From Granulosicoccus sp. (GTDB taxonomy: Bacteria > Pseudomonadota > Gammaproteobacteria > Granulosicoccales > Granulosicoccaceae): 39,300 nt of DNA. Every line of letters starts with the position of its first letter. Positions within the stretch are counted from its first letter, which is position 1. The stretch spans positions 1 to 39,300 of the forward strand of contig JABDKN010000242.1 in NCBI GenBank assembly GCA_013002205.1, given 5' to 3'. Below are positions 1-8,882 of the stretch, piece after piece. The position numbers and the translations under genes were made by a program. The notes beneath the pieces are model-generated. The model was not told the DNA's origin, made no database searches, and worked only from the letters and a program-made list of their open reading frames with translations.

Positions 1-1100
1 CCGGCATTCTCTGTCATTGCACCCCTGGTATCGGCCAGCAGGCAGGAGGCGCCTTCCAGATGGCGCTCAGGCGTGGCTTCTGCGGTATAGCGAAAGATGG
101 CAGGCGCATTGACGATGACGCTGATGCCGTGGGGTATGAACGGCGAACTGACAGCGTAGCCCTCGGTGGTGATGTCACTCATCAGGTGCGTGACGCCATA
201 GGACATCGCGTGGGGCAGATGGGTTCCAGCGTTACCAAATGCGATGCCAGCCAGCGTCGCGCCCCACATCAACTGGTCACGAGCCTCATGATCACTGGCG
301 TCATTGACACCTCGTTCAAGGTAGCGTCCGACAATACTCATCGCCTCGCGCGCGGCCATGTCACTGAACGGATTGGCTCCCTGGATGTATTGTCGTGCAT
401 TGGCTGAGTCGACTTTGTGATGACGTGTGTAGGCACGCGCGGTATAGCACTCCAGTGCATGACAGCACAGATCGAATCCGGTGGAGGCGACGACATTGGC
501 GGGCAGGCTGTCGCAGCATTGTGGATCGACAACGGCTGCCACGGGCAGCATGCACGGGCTGGCAATGACAAACTTGGTGTTCAGTGAATTGATGCGCAAC
601 ACCGAAATGGAGGTGCATTCGGAACCGGTACCTGAGGTCGTCGGACAGGCTATGTGCGGTAACAGGGGACCGGTAATGGGTTTGCCGCGACCCACCGGCG
701 GGGCGAAGTAGTCCTGCACCTCCCCACCGTGAGCCTGCAGAACCAGCGCTGCCTTGGCAGTGTCCATGACTGACCCGCCGCCTACCGAAACCACGCCATC
801 GAAGCGACTGCCCGAGAGAAACGCATGGCCACGCCTCACGGACTCGTCGTCGGGTTCCACCCGTATGTCGGAAAAGATACCGACATCGATACCCGCCTCT
901 TTAAGTGCGTTGGTTACCGTCGTGACCAGCGGTCCGGGTAAAAGAGCAGGATCGGTAAACAGCGCAACCCGTGAAAGCGCCAGTGCGGATGCTCGCTCTC
1001 CGACTTCGCGCAAAATTCCCCGACCGAAGCTCAGCCGCGGCATGGCCACGGTGAATGAGTCAGCACCCTGTTCGGTCGGGGCGAAGTATTGGCAACCCAT
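1..1100 (-). CDS. Iron-containing alcohol dehydrogenase, hydroxyacid-oxoacid transhydrogenase-like (3' end outside window)
   Basis: About 366 codons are visible; the C-terminus lies beyond position 1. Seen: an ATG at 1100-1098 preceded by GGAG six bases upstream, the nucleotide-binding GGGS (residues 107-110), the family signature TTSGTGSE (154-161), and the metal ligands expected of type III iron alcohol dehydrogenases: Asp210, His214, His297 and His324. The stretch after His214, including YIQGANPFSD (238-247) and GNAGTHLPHAMSY (289-301), resembles the mitochondrial ADHFE1/HOT branch rather than FucO-like dehydrogenases. Known for that branch: hydride is transferred from a hydroxyacid such as gamma-hydroxybutyrate to 2-oxoglutarate without net use of free NAD. 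The substrate here is inferred. A generic lactaldehyde or butanol dehydrogenase is the main alternative. It lies about 200 bases beyond the ctpA stop on the same strand, so it may have its own promoter, but I could not fix one. Confidence 0.85.
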   Translation of the reverse strand, partial: MGCQYFAPTEQGADSFTVAMPRLSFGRGILREVGERASALALSRVALFTDPALLPGPLVTTVTNALKEAGIDVGIFSDIRVEPDDESVRRGHAFLSGSRFDGVVSVGGGSVMDTAKAALVLQAHGGEVQDYFAPPVGRGKPITGPLLPHIACPTTSGTGSECTSISVLRINSLNTKFVIASPCMLPVAAVVDPQCCDSLPANVVASTGFDLCCHALECYTARAYTRHHKVDSANARQYIQGANPFSDMAAREAMSIVGRYLERGVNDASDHEARDQLMWGATLAGIAFGNAGTHLPHAMSYGVTHLMSDITTEGYAVSSPFIPHGISVIVNAPAIFRYTAEATPERHLEGASCLLADTRGAMTENA

Positions 1101-1304
1101 GCGTCACTCCAGTCGTGCCTCTGCCGGTGCAACACCACAGCGTGCACGGCGTGCCTGACTCAATGCATTTGATGCCCGCAACTATAGCAGCGCACGGGCG
1201 TGCTGTATCGGCAGCCGGCCCGGCGATGAACAACAGCAGCGCATGAGAAACTACTGATGGCTACCCGGGCTGCATCGTTCAGCAGTCGGGCAGCGATGCC
1301 ATGC

Positions 1305-2621
1305 TCAGCTGGTTTTCTTGCTCAGAATGGTCAGTCCCTTGAGTAGATTCAATGCCTCGAACAGTTGATAGTCGTCGTACACCAGGTTGTCTTCGTTACC
1401 TGCCTCCGCGTCCCCGGGCGAGTCGTCACCGGACCCGTCGACAGTCGTGTTGGTCAGGGCGCCCCGCAGGCTGGACTCGGTCAGTGGTGAGAAACTCTCA
1501 CTCTCTGGGCGGGTCCACGAGCCGGGTTTGGTGGCAATGTCCGGCTCGATACCGAGAGCCTGGATGGAGCGACCATTGGGTGTGTAGTAGCGAGAGGTGG
1601 TCAGTTTGACCGCACCGCCGGTGGGCAGGTCCTGAATGGTCTGTACCGAGCCCTTGCCGAAAGTCTTGCTGCCCAGCACTATGCCGCGACTGTGATCCTG
1701 CATGGCGCCTGCGACGATTTCAGAGGCCGATGCCGATCCCCCATTGACCAGGACCACCAGCGGTGCGCCGTCCAGCACATCACCGTCGGTAGCGTCATAG
1801 CGTAGCTTGGAGTCGGATTCCCGGCCGTCGGTGTAGACGATCATGCCGTCGTTGAGAAAAGCATCGGACACACCCACGGCACCCGACAGTACACCTCCCG
1901 GGTTGTTTCTCAAGTCCAGCACCATGCCCTTGAGCGTGCCGCCGGACTCCTTTTTCATGGCCTTGATGGCCTTGAGCATGTCCGAGGTGGTTTTTGTCTG
2001 GAAGTTTGAAATTCGCAGATAGCCATAACCGGGTTCCAGCATGCGATTGCGCACGCTGGTGACCTTGATGATGTCCCGTACGATGTCGATGGTCAGCGGC
2101 TTGTCTGCACCCTCGCGAATAACCGTGAGCGTCAGCGTGCTCCCCGGCTTGCCGCGCATGAGTTTCACGGCATCGTTCAGGGAAAGTCCCTTGACGGGCG
2201 TGTCATCCAGGCGAATGATCAGATCACCCGCCTGAATGCCTGCACGCGCTGCCGGTGTATCGTCGATCGGGGAGACCACCTTGACGAAACCATCTTCCAT
2301 GCCCACCTCGATGCCCAGGCCACCGAACTCCCCGGTGGTACCAATTCGCAGCTCGTTGAATTCTTCTGTGTTCAGGTAGGCCGAGTGCGGATCCAGGCCG
2401 TTGAGCATGCCGCGGATGGCGTGTTCGAGCAGTTCCTCATCGGATACTTCCTCGACGTAGTCGCTCTTGATGCGCGTGAACACATCGGTGAATGTGCGCA
2501 TCTGTTCAAGCGGCAGTTCGTTGGCGCTGCGGGCCCCCAGCACGTGCTGACCGAGTGTCAGCGATCCACCGATGACTGTGCCAATCAGTACCAGCGTAAC
2601 CGATCGTGAATTTACCTTCAT
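1305..2621 (-). CDS. ctpA: C-terminal (tail-specific) processing protease, S41 family
   Basis: A 438-residue periplasmic serine protease that trims or degrades proteins from their C-termini. Order of parts: an N-terminal membrane or signal segment (residues 7-24), an N-terminal helical region, a PDZ domain (about 99-170) containing GGLGIEV, then the S41 catalytic core. In the core, GGSASASE (294-301) and FGKGSVQ (321-327) give a Ser298/Lys323 dyad whose 25-residue spacing equals that of plant CtpA (Ser372/Lys397). The frame is open further upstream to 2786, but the ATG at 2621 is preferred. It has GGAG about a dozen bases upstream, it puts the hydrophobic segment at the N-terminus, and it leaves 148 bases after the envC stop. 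Length is normal for gammaproteobacterial CtpA. Family knowledge: such proteases often work with a lipoprotein adaptor and control peptidoglycan hydrolases. The position after envC agrees with that, but specific targets are inference. Confidence 0.93.
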   Translation of the reverse strand: MKVNSRSVTLVLIGTVIGGSLTLGQHVLGARSANELPLEQMRTFTDVFTRIKSDYVEEVSDEELLEHAIRGMLNGLDPHSAYLNTEEFNELRIGTTGEFGGLGIEVGMEDGFVKVVSPIDDTPAARAGIQAGDLIIRLDDTPVKGLSLNDAVKLMRGKPGSTLTLTVIREGADKPLTIDIVRDIIKVTSVRNRMLEPGYGYLRISNFQTKTTSDMLKAIKAMKKESGGTLKGMVLDLRNNPGGVLSGAVGVSDAFLNDGMIVYTDGRESDSKLRYDATDGDVLDGAPLVVLVNGGSASASEIVAGAMQDHSRGIVLGSKTFGKGSVQTIQDLPTGGAVKLTTSRYYTPNGRSIQALGIEPDIATKPGSWTRPESESFSPLTESSLRGALTNTTVDGSGDDSPGDAEAGNEDNLVYDDYQLFEALNLLKGLTILSKKTS

Positions 2622-2769
2622 TGACGTATTACTCCGGGGTTTAATTTCTCGCGTTTGGCAAAACAGGACCCACTTCCCGTCCAAATGGGGCGATCCTCGC
2701 AGCATTCGGTCAGTCGAATGCAACTGTGATGACATTGAGTCTAACGGGTTCTGTACCCGAAACGATGAC

Positions 2770-3981
2770 TTACTGGCGCCTGGCAACCTGAAAATCAGGA
2801 CTCAACCACTCTTCCGGGTCCACAGCTTCGGCATTGTGTCGAATTTCAAAGTACACACCGCTGTCGTTCTGACCATCTGAGTCTCCAACAGTTGCAATTG
2901 TTGCACCGGAGTCAACCCATTGTCCTGTGGGGACCGTCACATTACGATTTCCACCGTACAGGCTGGTATAGCCATCACCGTGATCCACGATCACCAGCAT
3001 ACCGAAGCCTTGCAGGAAATCACTATAGACCACTTCTCCATCGGCTACCGCCCTGACACGCTGGCCCTGGCTGGCGCGGATGAACAGGCCTTGCCAGCGA
3101 AGTTTTCCGACTGATTTGATGTCACCAAAGTGTGCTGAGACGACACCGCTGACGGGTGCCGGATAGCGACCTTTCCCGGCCGCAAAATAACCCGACTGAG
3201 CACTTTGCAGGGCCTTGAGCTCTTCCATGAGGTTCTGCAGTCGCTGCTGATCCGCCCGCAGTTCAGCAACCGTACGCGTCTTGCTGTCCAGTCCGGCCTC
3301 GACCTCACCGAGCGTCTGCTGCTTCGCAATGGCGGTGCTGGCATAGTTTTCTCTTTGTTGGCTTGCTTTTTTCTTGATGTAATTCAGCCAGTTACGGTCT
3401 TTCAGTGCGCTCTTCTGAGCATCCCTGAAGCGTGCCAGGATGGCACTCTGTGCGGTGATGGCTGCATTTTGCGCCTTGAGTACGTGTTCGGTGTAGACCG
3501 CCAGGCGATCGGCCAGCGCCGGGTCATCATTCTGCAGGACGATTTTCAGGGTGGTCTGCTGGCCGATTGCCTGGGCGTTGCGCAGCGCTCTGGCCAGAGC
3601 CTGCTCTCTGGCCTCCACGCCAGACCGGGCATCGGCGATCGTGGATTCCAGAGAATCGAGTTTCTGGTTGAATCTGGCGATATCTCTGTCCAGTTGCCGT
3701 AAGCGTTCCTCGCGTTCGCCTACCCGGGACTGTGCTGTTTCCAGCGCTTGCCGAAGCTGCTCCTTGAGCACCCTGCTGCTGGCAATCTCGTCATCCAGCG
3801 CCTTGAGTCTGGCTGACGTATCGAGAATCTGTCGTTCCACGTCCTCGAGAGTTCGCGGTGTTTCCGCCAGACTGTCGGCAGGCAGCAGGAGCGAGCCGCT
3901 CAGGCACGCCAATACGACTGCCAGGGCCGGTAGCACTGGTCTGCAGGGATGTTGGCGGTACGTGCGCAGCTTGCGGAGCAT
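2770..3981 (-). CDS. envC: Murein hydrolase activator EnvC (coiled coil plus degenerate LytM domain)
   Basis: A 403-residue exported protein: signal peptide (residues 1 to about 39, hydrophobic core followed by SLAE), long charged coiled coil (about 40-250), then a C-terminal M23/LytM fold (about 280-395). The LytM zinc ligands are missing. Where active enzymes have H-x3-D the protein reads WQGLFI, the YxHL motif is YTSLYG, and the final HxH motif is VYFEIRH. This matches the pattern of E. coli EnvC, which is a non-enzymatic activator of the amidases AmiA and AmiB at the division septum. The amidases are not in this window. The frame extends to a GTG at 4044, but ATG 3981 is chosen because it begins directly with the positively charged n-region of a signal peptide. 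No strong Shine-Dalgarno is visible for either. The gpmI gene often seen upstream of envC-ctpA in related bacteria is absent here. Confidence 0.92.
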   Translation of the reverse strand: MLRKLRTYRQHPCRPVLPALAVVLACLSGSLLLPADSLAETPRTLEDVERQILDTSARLKALDDEIASSRVLKEQLRQALETAQSRVGEREERLRQLDRDIARFNQKLDSLESTIADARSGVEAREQALARALRNAQAIGQQTTLKIVLQNDDPALADRLAVYTEHVLKAQNAAITAQSAILARFRDAQKSALKDRNWLNYIKKKASQQRENYASTAIAKQQTLGEVEAGLDSKTRTVAELRADQQRLQNLMEELKALQSAQSGYFAAGKGRYPAPVSGVVSAHFGDIKSVGKLRWQGLFIRASQGQRVRAVADGEVVYSDFLQGFGMLVIVDHGDGYTSLYGGNRNVTVPTGQWVDSGATIATVGDSDGQNDSGVYFEIRHNAEAVDPEEWLSPDFQVARRQ

Positions 3982-4068
3982 AGGGATAAAGTGTAGCCGC
4001 CATCGGCCGTCGTCGCCACCGATGGCACAGTCCAGCCAGGGCACTGGTGGACGGCTATGCCCGGGCGT

Positions 4069-4515
4069 CTACTTGCCGGCGTGGGGATGACGGAATGGTT
4101 CCCTGGCATGGCGCTGGCGCATCCAGTTCAATGATTTGAAAACCTGCGGCCGGGTGGCGAGATAGATCAGCAGGCGGTGCTTGCCCGGAAACTGTGCCAC
4201 CGACAGGCCCAGTAACAGCATGATGACGCCAGGGCCGGGCGTGACCATCATGATCAGGCCCAGGCAAACGATAAACAAACCCAGTATTGCTCTGAGGCCT
4301 GAGAACATAAGGCTGGGTACATCGCGCCTGAGAGGCTGGTCAAGTCGGTTCAGCAGGTAATCGGCGGGCAGGTGCGACACGACACGGGGAATCGCCAGAA
4401 CGGTCAGGGCCAGTAAGACGACCGAGCCGCTCGCCAGTGAGCTGACGACCAGCGAATTCTCGGACAGCCAGCTAAGTAGCGTATGCATAGGGGCCAGAAC
4501 AGTATCAGGTGCCAT
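4069..4515 (-). CDS. PGPGW-type small integral membrane protein
   Basis: A 148-residue protein with an N-terminal hydrophobic segment and a second long hydrophobic stretch that runs into TPGPG, followed by a hydrophobic segment and a basic tail. The TPGPG turn between membrane segments is the hallmark of the putative transmembrane PGPGW family, although here the Trp is replaced by Val. Function of the family is unknown to me. Start is uncertain. ATG 4515 has a weak GGAT eight bases upstream. ATG 4488 (139 residues) and TTG 4527 are alternatives. It lies about 30 bases after the stop of the metzincin-like gene and 87 bases before envC, all on the same strand, so co-transcription with the envelope cluster is likely. 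There is no visible catalytic motif, and a structural or transport role cannot be decided from sequence. Confidence 0.75.
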   Translation of the reverse strand: MAPDTVLAPMHTLLSWLSENSLVVSSLASGSVVLLALTVLAIPRVVSHLPADYLLNRLDQPLRRDVPSLMFSGLRAILGLFIVCLGLIMMVTPGPGVIMLLLGLSVAQFPGKHRLLIYLATRPQVFKSLNWMRQRHAREPFRHPHAGK

Positions 4516-4544
4516 CGCATGATCCAATGCCCACGGCCGAGCCT

Positions 4545-5321
4545 CTATTGTATCCAGTTGATCTCGCGTGCAGTGAACGGATTCACGATCACGCTGCGCA
4601 GACTCTCTGCCATGTAGGCGTTGCCCGGCGACGTCGGGATACGCCCGGCCATGATCTCTGCATTGCGCTGTGGGTACAAGGGCATCCGTGTCGGATTGGC
4701 AAAACCCACGGGCAGCATTGGCGAACCGTAGGCATCGTACTTGTCGATGGCGCCCACTGTGTGCAGCAGTTCGTGCGCGATCACGACATTATTCTGCGCG
4801 GTCTGCCTGTCCAGGCTATAGGCATAGACCAGCCCCATCAGACCTTTCTGCATGCCCAGGGAATGCTTCAGAGGCTGATTGTCCTCACCGGTCTGGTAGA
4901 CGATGAACAGGCGTACTCGAGTGAGCTCGCCTTCATCGGGTGTGTTGCGCCATGCCCAGTAGCGAAAGCGCAGCCCCCAGGCCAGTGCGTCGACGGCATT
5001 GGCGTTGTCGGGGAAGTGAGGAGGCTGTTGTGCGATGGACTGGCCGAGCGTAACGTCGAAGGGCCTGGCAAGGTCCAGGTCGTGGCGTCTGGCTTCGCGC
5101 TCCCCCCAGGTGTTTATCGGGGAAAAATCCTCATCGGTAAGTTGCTGTATATAGGCATCGGTCGCCAGATGGCCATCGCCATTGATCGGGTAGATGACGG
5201 CATTCAGGGTCTGATTCCAGTTGCGTGTATAGACGTGCTGATGGGCACTGGTGAAGCCGACAATGGTAAGGCAGGCGAGCAGCAGGGTGATCCTGACCGT
5301 GGCAAATCGGGGAAGGGTCAT
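4545..5321 (-). CDS. Membrane-anchored or exported metzincin-like zinc metalloprotease of unknown family
   Basis: A 258-residue protein. Seen: a short basic start and a hydrophobic segment (residues 10-26) that can serve as signal peptide or anchor, and HELLHTVGAID at 183-193. This reads exactly as HExxHxxGxxD, the extended zinc site of metzincins whose third ligand is Asp, as in snapalysin-type enzymes. A further 31 residues on is AEIMAGR (221-227), whose Met224 is a fair candidate for the Met-turn that closes metzincin active sites. I do not recognise a characterised family. The assignment rests on these two motifs in correct order and spacing. The longer frame to 5426 lacks a good reason to be coding, so ATG 5321 is used, though no clear Shine-Dalgarno precedes it. 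Neighbours are a PGPGW protein, EnvC and CtpA, which suggests a periplasmic, envelope-related protease. Substrate unknown. Confidence 0.7.
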   Translation of the reverse strand: MTLPRFATVRITLLLACLTIVGFTSAHQHVYTRNWNQTLNAVIYPINGDGHLATDAYIQQLTDEDFSPINTWGEREARRHDLDLARPFDVTLGQSIAQQPPHFPDNANAVDALAWGLRFRYWAWRNTPDEGELTRVRLFIVYQTGEDNQPLKHSLGMQKGLMGLVYAYSLDRQTAQNNVVIAHELLHTVGAIDKYDAYGSPMLPVGFANPTRMPLYPQRNAEIMAGRIPTSPGNAYMAESLRSVIVNPFTAREINWIQ

Positions 5322-5571
5322 CGGCGAGGAAACTCGGATGGAAGCCGTTGTTGCTCCATCGAGGAAGACGGCTGCATCATGGTTGAGATGGTTGGTGTAG
5401 GCTTCCTCCTGTTGGCGGAACGCCAAGCAAAAGTCTTGAGCCCGGACTGCGGCGACGGTGCAATCAGTCTCGAAGCATCTGCTGCAAGCAACGACTGTTT
5501 CACAGTCCGTTGCGCGGGTACCCGCTGCACCTTGGTTGACAGGAAATCAAAGAGAAGGAAATCAATTGAAC

Positions 5572-8235
5572 ATGAACAAACCGGTAGCCGTTCACCGACT
5601 GGACTATCAACCAGTCAACTGGCTGATCGAGCACGTCAGCCTGGATTTCGAATTGGAACCTGCTGCCACGGTAGTTAGCAGTCAGCTGGCGCTGGCACGT
5701 GTTTGTGGAATGGCGGACGCGCGCGCCGGTGCCCAGTTCACCGGTATCGCCCTGCAAGGCAGCGACTTAAAGCTTCTTTCAGTGGCGGTGGACGGTGTTG
5801 AACTGGCTGCCTGCGACTATGTTCAGACGGATACCGAACTGCGAATTGCTGACCTGCCGGAGCGGTGCCTGTTGAGCATCGTCACCTGCATCGATCCCGA
5901 CTCCAATACTGCGCTGGAAGGTCTGTACCGTACCGGTGGCAACTACTGTACGCAGTGCGAGGCCGAGGGTTTTCGCAAGATTACCTACTATCTCGATCGA
6001 CCCGATGTCCTGTCCGTATTCGACGTCACGATAACGGCTGATCCTGTCCAGTGTCCTGTCCTGCTGTCCAATGGCAACCTGTTGTCGATCGAGACGCTGG
6101 GTGATGGACGTCACCGTGCTCATTGGCATGACCCGCATCCAAAGCCGAGTTATCTGTTTGCGCTGGTTGCCGGTGTGCTGGCACACATCGAGGATCACTA
6201 CACCACGGTCAACGGGCGCGAGGTGCTGTTACAGATCTATGTGGAGCAACACAATATTAAGCGTTGCGACTATGCCATGCAGTCACTGAAGGCTGCGATG
6301 CGCTGGGAGGAGGACGTGTATGGCCTCGAGTATGACCTGGAGCGATTCATGATCGTGGCGGTCGACGACTTCAATATGGGTGCCATGGAGAACAAAGGGT
6401 TGAACATATTCAACTCCCGGTATGTCCTGGCCGATGCCCAGAGTGCTACCGATGCGGATTACATGGGTATCGAATCCGTCATTGCACACGAGTATTTTCA
6501 TAACTGGACGGGTAACCGGATCACCTGCAGGGACTGGTTCCAGTTGAGCCTCAAGGAAGGTTTGACCGTGTTTCGTGACCAGAGCTTTTCCAGCGACCGG
6601 CATTCGGCAAGCGTCAAGCGCATCGAGGACGTCCGCCTGCTACGGTCCCGGCAGTTTGCCGAGGACAGTGGCCCCATGGCGCATCCGATCAGGCCAGACA
6701 GTTACATCGAGATCAACAATTTCTACACATTGACTGTCTACGAGAAAGGCGCCGAAGTGATCCGCATGTTACATACACTGCTCGGAGCCGATCGCTGGCG
6801 CCGGGGGATGGACGTGTATGTCAGCAGGCATGATGGCAGCGCGACGACGTGTGATGCCTTTGTCGATGCCATGCAGTCCGTTTCCAATATCGATCTGAGC
6901 AGGTTCCGGCGCTGGTACTCGACGGCAGGTACGCCGCGCATTCACGTCTGCGAACACTACGATGCACGACAGGCACGTTATCAGTTGACACTGACACAGT
7001 CCTGTCCGGACACGCCTGGACAACGTGACAAGCCACCATTGCATATTCCGCTGGTGATGGGGTTGCTCGACAGGCAGGGCCGTAACATGCCACTGGGCAC
7101 CGGGCGGCCGGCTGGCCAGGTTGAGAAAGGCAAGCTGCCAGAGTCGGTGGTTCTCGATCTGCTTGAAGTCACCGATACCTACACATTCGATGAGATTCAC
7201 GAGAAACCGGTGCTGTCACTACTCCGGGGATTTTCTGCCCCGGTGCGGTTGGTCCACGACGTGCCGGACGAGACACTGTCCTTCCTGATGGCTCACGACA
7301 GCGATGCATTCAATCGATGGGATGCCGGACAGCGTCTGGCAACGCGGGTAATCACCGGCCTGTATGCCAATGACAGCGTTGCTGATGCCTCGCTGGATTC
7401 ACTGGTGCAAGCCTGGCACGCCATACTCGACGATGAGTCGCTGGACACGGCGTTCAAGGCTGAAGCATTGTCGCTGCCGACGATCGATACGCTGGGAAGC
7501 GAGTTTGACCAGGTGGACTACCCGGCTCTTGCCAGAGCCCACGCGACGCTGGCTGCCCACCTGGCAAAGGCACATACCGGGGCACTGACACGCATGGTCA
7601 CACACTCACGCGGCACTGGTCTGGATCTGCTGGATCCTGTTGCCATGAGTACCCGGAAAATGGCCAACACCGCACTGTCGCTGCTGAGCTATCTGCCTGC
7701 AGCGCACTGGGCGGCTCTGGCGGAACGACAGTATGATTCTGCTGACAACATGACCGACAGAGTGGCGGCACTTGCAGTGCTGTGCCACTCTGACAGCACG
7801 GCACGTGTGCGTTGCCTCGATGACTTTCGCGCACGCGCTGCCGGCCATCGCCTGGTCGTCGACAAATGGTTTGCCGTGCAGGCCATGGCCCGGCGGGAGA
7901 CTATCGTGGACGATGTCATTGCACTGACTGAACACCCGGATTTCGAGCCGCAGAATCCTAACCGGCTACGGTCGCTGGTTGCCAGTTTTGCCCTGAACAA
8001 CCCAGCGGGCCTGCACGGCGATGGAGGTCGTGGTTATCGTTTCCTGGCCGATCAGGTGATCGATGTGGACAGGCGAAATCCCCAGCTTGCCGCCGGGCTT
8101 GTGGCGCCATTGGGCCAATGGCGGCGACTACCGCCGGACGCACGGCGCCAGATGAAAAATCAGCTTCTACGAATCATTGAAATCGATCCGCTGTCAGCTG
8201 ATGTGTACGAACTGGTCAGCAAGGCACTGCAGTGA
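5572..8235 (+). CDS. pepN: Aminopeptidase N (M1 family)
   Basis: An 887-residue zinc aminopeptidase that removes N-terminal residues from peptides in the cytoplasm, a late step of intracellular protein turnover. Seen: the substrate-anchoring GAMEN (residues 270-274), the zinc site HEYFH (306-310) and the third ligand Glu329, at the normal spacing of M1 enzymes. The length is close to E. coli PepN (870). No signal peptide is present. Start choice: ATG 5572 follows AGAAGGA by about 11-13 bases. An in-frame TTG at 5566 has better ribosome-site spacing and would add two residues. The longer open frame from 5458 lies in the 5' region shared with the divergent metzincin-like gene. No strong sigma70 promoter could be fixed; a TTGACA occurs at 5536 but lacks a suitable -10. 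Confidence 0.96.
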   Translation: MNKPVAVHRLDYQPVNWLIEHVSLDFELEPAATVVSSQLALARVCGMADARAGAQFTGIALQGSDLKLLSVAVDGVELAACDYVQTDTELRIADLPERCLLSIVTCIDPDSNTALEGLYRTGGNYCTQCEAEGFRKITYYLDRPDVLSVFDVTITADPVQCPVLLSNGNLLSIETLGDGRHRAHWHDPHPKPSYLFALVAGVLAHIEDHYTTVNGREVLLQIYVEQHNIKRCDYAMQSLKAAMRWEEDVYGLEYDLERFMIVAVDDFNMGAMENKGLNIFNSRYVLADAQSATDADYMGIESVIAHEYFHNWTGNRITCRDWFQLSLKEGLTVFRDQSFSSDRHSASVKRIEDVRLLRSRQFAEDSGPMAHPIRPDSYIEINNFYTLTVYEKGAEVIRMLHTLLGADRWRRGMDVYVSRHDGSATTCDAFVDAMQSVSNIDLSRFRRWYSTAGTPRIHVCEHYDARQARYQLTLTQSCPDTPGQRDKPPLHIPLVMGLLDRQGRNMPLGTGRPAGQVEKGKLPESVVLDLLEVTDTYTFDEIHEKPVLSLLRGFSAPVRLVHDVPDETLSFLMAHDSDAFNRWDAGQRLATRVITGLYANDSVADASLDSLVQAWHAILDDESLDTAFKAEALSLPTIDTLGSEFDQVDYPALARAHATLAAHLAKAHTGALTRMVTHSRGTGLDLLDPVAMSTRKMANTALSLLSYLPAAHWAALAERQYDSADNMTDRVAALAVLCHSDSTARVRCLDDFRARAAGHRLVVDKWFAVQAMARRETIVDDVIALTEHPDFEPQNPNRLRSLVASFALNNPAGLHGDGGRGYRFLADQVIDVDRRNPQLAAGLVAPLGQWRRLPPDARRQMKNQLLRIIEIDPLSADVYELVSKALQ

Positions 8236-8331
8236 GTGTCGCCACCTTGCGGCCGGGTCGACCATGCACAAGTGCGGCGCGAGAACACGGTCGGACATTG
8301 TTAAAAAGAGTGGCAACCTCCCGGTGGAAAG

Positions 8332-8359
8332 TTGCATCCGCTTCTTCTCATGCTAGCTT
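8332..8359 (+). promoter_or_regulatory. Candidate promoter of the cold-shock gene
   Basis: TTGCAT (8332-8337), a 16-base spacer, then TAGCTT (8354-8359) preceded by TG in the extended -10 position (TGC-TAGCTT). Transcription from here would give a leader of roughly 50 bases before the ATG at 8420. Both hexamers match the sigma70 consensus only partly, and a TTGACA at 8361 without a good -10 is a competing -35, so this is a candidate only. Confidence 0.35.
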
Positions 8360-8419
8360 GTTGACATGAATTGTTCCGCGGTGCGTGTGGAGCTTTCTGG
8401 CAAAACGAAGGAGAGAGTG

Positions 8420-8638
8420 ATGGCTGATCGACTGAAGGGTACCGTCAAATGGTTTGACAACGCCAAAGGCTATGGATTCATCATCAGCCCGACGGGTGAA
8501 GATGTGTTTGTCCATTATCGGGTCATCGAAGGCGAAGGCTATCGTTCGCTGAGTGAAGGTCAGCTCGTCGAGTACAAGGCGACACAGAGCGAAAAAGGCT
8601 GGCAGGCATCCGAGGTTGTCGCACTCGAGAACGCGTAG
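8420..8638 (+). CDS. Cold-shock domain protein, CspA family
   Basis: A 72-residue single cold-shock domain, which binds single-stranded RNA/DNA and acts as an RNA chaperone. Seen: KGTVKWFD near the N-terminus, RNP1 KGYGFI and RNP2 VFVHY, and the C-terminal strand ending ASEVV. After RNP2 the usual Phe-Ser of cold-shock proteins is replaced by Tyr-Arg (VFVHYRVIEGEGYRSL), so one of the surface aromatic/loop positions is changed. The start at 8420 is fixed by a near-perfect AAGGAG six to eight bases upstream; the frame upstream of it has no family similarity. It stands alone between pepN and an MFS-acyltransferase gene on the same strand. Whether it is cold-induced cannot be told from sequence. 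Confidence 0.94.
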   Translation: MADRLKGTVKWFDNAKGYGFIISPTGEDVFVHYRVIEGEGYRSLSEGQLVEYKATQSEKGWQASEVVALENA

Positions 8639-8882
8639 GCAGGACAGTCGATCAAGCTGATCGGTAGCGGGTACCGGGTACCAAATGGCGAGTGCCCTGT
8701 CGGCAATTTTCCCTACGCCATGCACCGGGTACAGGCGGCGGGGCATCCTGGCCCCTGTTGATGAAACCCGCCATGCAATGCCGTGCGATTACACGGTGGT
8801 GGCACAACTCTTGATTCACTTGCCTGTATAGTCCAGGCCAGGATCGCCATTGAGCTGTCAGCCCTGACTGGCGTGAGAGAAC

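Noticed and set aside
5536-5564. TTGACA as a pepN promoter
   Set aside because: No acceptable -10 stands 16-18 bases downstream, and the transcript would start at or after the ribosome site.
4509-5678. A 389-codon open frame on the plus strand
   Set aside because: It is antisense to the metzincin-like gene, whose zinc motif and neighbours support the minus strand. The plus-strand product has no family motif and extends into the pepN leader.
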